A stretch of 64,000 bases of DNA, taken from contig NW_020825298.1 of NCBI RefSeq assembly GCF_003286085.1, positions 6,262,001 through 6,326,000 on the forward strand, written 5' to 3'. The position numbers were made by a program, and so were the translations under genes. Position 1 is the first letter of the stretch. Every line of letters starts with the position of its first letter. This document shows positions 60,901 through 64,000 of this stretch, piece after piece. This stretch comes from Drosophila persimilis (lineage: Eukaryota; Arthropoda; Insecta; Diptera; Drosophilidae). The notes below the pieces were generated by a model, which saw only the letters and a list, made by a program, of their open reading frames with translations, had not been told where the DNA came from and ran no database searches.

Positions 60901-62035
60901 GTGCCTGGCTGCTGCCGCTGCTGCTGTTGGCGTTGGCTGTGGCAGCTGCCGCTGCTGCCACGGCAGCGGTGAGGGAGGCTGCCGCTGCTGCTGCCGCCGC
61001 GGCCGCTGCGGCACTCGAAGCCGGCACTGAGGCTGGGGCCTGGGGCGTGCTGAAGGGCGAACCGTGACTGCTGTTGAGCACCCCGCTGTTGCTGCCGCTG
61101 CCGCTGCTGATGTTGCTGTTGTTCGGGATCTGTGTCTGGGCCTGCGGCAGATAGCTGCTGATCTTGTTGTGGCTGCTGCTCTCCGACAGGTTGTTGTTGT
61201 GGCTACTGCTGATGTTGTTGTTGTGGCTGCTGCTGCTGCTGTGCGAGAGGGCGGCGGAGAGGGCCTTGGCATAGGGATAGCCCCCATTGACATCCGCCAG
61301 TCCGCGGATCTGCAGCAGATGCGCAGTCTTCAGGAAGTCGGGCAACTGTTCGTGACTGACATTCACCTCGCCGTTGTACATAAAGCTGGGGGTTAGAGAG
61401 GAAGATTAGACGGTATTCAGAAGGGAATGAACAGGCTGAAGGCCTGCCTCTAGGAACACCCAAGGACAAGGGACTTTGAATGACTTTTCAAGGCAGAAAA
61501 CCCTTTCCTTTGGGTTCATCTACCAATCTACTATATCTTCTTAGGATTTTAGGTCTTACCTCAATAGATTCTCGACATCGTCGCTTCGCACATCCCGCAG
61601 TATGACAATGGGATGCTCGCAGGGATTGGCCTTGAGCAGTTTGCGAAAGTAGGGACTGCAGGCGCTGAGCACCACCTTGTGGGCGGTGAAGGAGCGCTCG
61701 TCGCAGGCCAGGGTCACGTCCACGAAGTCCTCCTCGTCGCGCAGGTGCCGGAACGAGCTGAGTATCGAGGTCTGGAAGTCGTTCCATTTGAGGGCATAGT
61801 GCTGCTGCTGCTGCTGTTGCTGTTGTTGTTGGTGGTGGAGATGGTGCTGGTGCTGGGCCAGACCCAGGGCGGATGGGGGCGGTGTGGCTGGGGAGAGGGC
61901 GGAGCCGGTGGCCGCCATGGAGAGTGCGGAAAGCGCGTGGCCCGAGGATGAGGAGGTCGCCGGTGGCGGTGGCTCCATTTTCACCACGCCCGCGTTGTTG
62001 TTCTCCGCCGTCTGCAGCTGTGTGGATTCGGTCAT
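36028..62035 (-). CDS. ab: Abrupt, BTB zinc-finger transcription factor (main isoform)
   Basis: Six coding exons (62035-61560, 61385-60818, 60713-60423, 60350-60149, 37252-36521, 36446-36028) join in phase to 895 residues, close to the fly protein. Abrupt is a nuclear BTB-C2H2 repressor controlling dendrite morphogenesis, motor axon targeting, wing vein and border-cell development. The BTB domain spans about residues 79-190 ([40 protein letters not shown]). Low-complexity His, Asn, Ser and Ala runs follow, then a conserved linker ([20 protein letters not shown]). Two zinc fingers lie at about 530-551 ([20 protein letters not shown]) and 559-580 ([20 protein letters not shown]). The tail is glycine-rich, then acidic ([17 protein letters not shown]). 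The intron after the fourth exon is 22.9 kb. The 72-bp intron between exons 3 and 4 is itself open in frame. Confidence 0.96.
37253..39005. other. Abrupt intron / 3' UTR of alternative isoform
   Basis: AT-rich non-coding DNA between the alternative terminal exon and the penultimate exon. Minus-strand AATAAA signals at about 38277-38272 and near 37355 could end the alternative mRNA, giving a 3' UTR of about 0.75-1.65 kb. No open frame is supported. Confidence 0.5.
39006..40216 (-). CDS. ab: Alternative terminal exon of abrupt with a different zinc-finger pair
   Basis: A 1211-bp minus-strand exon preceded by an acceptor (CATCGCAG then GCACATTCC). Spliced to the donor at 60149 it stays in frame (the same phase as the standard exon) and gives a 915-residue isoform. 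Residues from 513 run [20 protein letters not shown], where IKQE followed by acidic residues looks like a sumoylation site. His/Asn, Gln and Ala runs and a Gly-Pro repeat follow. Two C2H2-like fingers lie at about 841-860 ([20 protein letters not shown]) and 868-891 ([20 protein letters not shown]). It ends [11 protein letters not shown]. The fingers differ entirely from those of the main isoform, so DNA targets should differ while the BTB part is shared. Confidence 0.82.
42265..42306. repeat. GGACA/GGCCA five-base repeat
   Basis: GGACA repeated about five times followed by GGCCA three times, an interrupted pentamer microsatellite inside the abrupt intron. Confidence 0.85.
50400..50440. repeat. 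TG microsatellite
   Basis: An uninterrupted TG run of about 20 units, preceded by a short CT run (50388-50399), in the abrupt intron. It is among the longest pure dinucleotide runs in the window. Confidence 0.92.
59690..60050. repeat. Diverged tandem duplication rich in ATCGATAA words
   Basis: About 59690-59790 and 59938-60045 share the ordered words TTTATCGGTTTATCGAT, then (A)TAGT(A/T)AGTTAC, then AAATATGCAAATTATAC or AAAATGCAAATCATATG. They are preceded by related TGCCAATTG segments. The offset is about 245 bp. The surrounding 59.4-60.1 kb holds additional TATCGATA/ATCGATAA sites. Confidence 0.6.
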
Positions 62036-64000
62036 TTAAGTGGACCGGCTCTGGACCTGCTCCCGGGATCTGTGCGTGCCAAAACGGGGCGACGGGGCGA
62101 TGGGGCGACGGGGGGGGAGTGGGGCTTTGGTCTTAATGGACTCGCGCGATGCGTCTTCTTTTGTGGCTAATTCCTCGGCTCCGATTGAATGGCTATTGTT
62201 GTGGCCCTTTTGTCGAGATTCGCAAATATTTACTTTGCCAACGAGAGAGAGAGAGACTCCGCTGTGTCTCCTCTGTGTCTCCGTGGATGTCTGCTCTCCT
62301 GTTCCTGGCCTTCTGCTAATTTGGCGAAAGTTGCGGCAATCTCAGGCGGCCCTTGTCCATTTTCACCGGACTCTGCTTGCCGCCGCCGTGGCCATGGACG
62401 GAGCTGGTAATGATGGTAGGAGCTGCAAGAGAAAAACTATAAGTCCAGTGGCGGTACAATTGCTGTGGCAGGTGGCATGTGGCTGGTGGTGGCCAGAGCC
62501 AATCATTAAATATTATTACCAATTATTCATACATAAGCAGCGGGACCGGGTCTCCGCTCTCCGGTGTCTAATGGAATCATTAATTACACGAACCGAAGAC
62601 CGGCCACCACTTGTCGGGGCATTAGACGCAAATCAATTTAATTTAACGTCTAAGCGTTTACAAGCCACACAATGCTCCACTCCACGAACCTCCACGAACC
62701 TCCACAAACCTCCACGAACGAAGGAGAAAAACCCAAAGCAATTGTACAAGATCATTAGAAGATTGCCCCGGCAATCCATCCATCTTCGAGTGGCTTCTGC
62801 GCGGAACCCAAAAACCTGATCGATGTACCACCATCAAAATATTTATAAACGCATTCATCTCTCTCTCTGGGATCTAGCGATCTACGACTATGACGATTAC
62901 GATTACCATTACCGATCTTTTGCAATCGTATCTCGGGGAGGCGGAAACTCTTTTCCTGCAATTGGCGCCTGCATTCCCCCCCCTCCCCCCACAAAGATCA
63001 TGTTCGGCCCTACCAAGGGGCACTCCACTCCACTCCACTCTGACTCAGTCCCTCGCTGCTTGATTAATGATTCTGGTGCTTGAGACCCGATTATGACCAT
63101 CACTGGCCTGGCCGTGACTAAGGCACTATTGAACAGGGGCCGGACGGCAGTGCAGTCCCCGGCCTGCTTGTTGCCGGGGGATTACATTGATCTGGTTTAG
63201 TCAGCAGAGAAGGGGATGGGCTAGAGAGCTGGGGCTTATATTTCAGCTATCAAAGTATTCTGTAACTCTCTTTTTTTGAGGGGTTTGGATATGTGGTTCA
63301 GCTCCAGACTTAAGGTTAAGCCTTAAAAGCTTCTAACTAAGGCTAAGATGCATCTTTTAACAGAAAGATACAGATAGATGAAAGAAATATGTGTAGGTAG
63401 ATACCTCTTTATGGCGCTGATCTGTGGAACGACTCTTCAGCGCTCAGGCAAAGGGGATGCAAAGAATCTTGGCATAAATGAAAGGGATACAGGGTCCACC
63501 TACAGGCAGGCATGGCTGAAACGCTTGAGAACACTTCAAGAGAGCTGCTGAGATCGAAGAGAGCCGAAGAACTGTATGGCCGTTACTCTTCTTCACAGCT
63601 CAATCGATTGGATACACTCCTGGCCCAACATTAGACAGATTTAGAGGCAAACCTAAACCCTTTCCAAATATTCTCCACAAACCCATTGGAAGTAAGGACT
63701 TGCTCAAAAGTAGACCTATTTTATTTGTTGTTTAATAGTTATTTTTACGGTTTCTACATCACTACGAATTTGGCTGGCACATGGGGGTTGATGGGGGCCC
63801 CCTTTGACAGTGCCCAGTGCTGCGTGTGTTTTTCGTTTGCGCTAATTTATGAAGTAACCCAAAACAATTTCATCATAACACATTTGCTGGCAATTATTTC
63901 GTTTATTGAACAAACATTCGCATCGCATAAATTCGGGGCGGGACGGGGCGGGGAGGGGCGGGAAGGGGAGGGGGCCATAACTAACGAAAGCCAAGAACCC
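62036..64000. other. Upstream region / 5' UTR of abrupt
   Basis: No supported coding sequence. It probably contains the abrupt 5' UTR and promoter-proximal DNA. A GAGAGAGAGAGA run at about 62243-62254 could bind GAGA factor. GC-rich words near 63960 (GGGACGGGGCGGGG) run to the window edge. I see no TATA box placed convincingly for abrupt. Confidence 0.45.

Overview
The window is nuclear DNA of a Drosophila. It has short introns with GT-AG sites, abundant CA/TG and CT/GA microsatellites, DRE and Ohler-type core promoters, and genes that can be recognised as fly orthologues: Osi21-like, mre11, Ppt2, a BAP18 homologue, a CENP-E kinesin (cmet/cana) and abrupt. In D. melanogaster most of these lie on chromosome arm 2L (Muller element B), so I infer Muller B of another species. 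An extra AGO2-type Argonaute at the left edge fits the obscura group, where AGO2 has duplicated, but I cannot name the species.

Layout. 1-287 is the first coding part of an Argonaute 2 paralogue (minus strand, running off the left edge). 0.5-9.7 kb is non-coding apart from one doubtful spliced minus-strand ORF set near 8.0-8.5 kb. 9.8-18.2 kb is a compact block: an Osiris gene on plus, then mre11, Ppt2 and the BAP18/SANT gene, all on minus. 19.4-33.7 kb is a CENP-E neighbourhood. It holds a full 13-exon kinesin on plus (25583-33673) and an inverted paralogue on minus (19426-21505) that keeps an open coiled-coil tail but has no motor. A short decayed piece of motor sequence lies at 23392-23502, a small RING-finger gene at 22872-23096, a three-copy repeat at 23.7-24.5 kb, and an unidentified two-exon gene (24601-25103) head-to-head with the kinesin.

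36.0-62.0 kb is abrupt (BTB zinc-finger factor, minus strand). Its first four coding exons are at 60.1-62.0 kb. An intron of about 20-23 kb leads either to an alternative terminal exon (39006-40216) with a different zinc-finger pair, or to the standard last two exons (36028-37252). The abrupt 3' UTR contains two perfect 8-mer let-7 seed matches. The large intron is rich in simple repeats and contains no gene I can support.

The most unusual part is the kinesin neighbourhood. Loss of the motor, retention of an open tail, repeat growth inside the intact gene, and small unidentified genes between the two copies suggest a locally unstable, fast-evolving segment. Exon boundaries given here were worked out by hand from splice sites and reading phase; all multi-exon models close in frame. 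Homology statements rest on recalled family features, not on a search.
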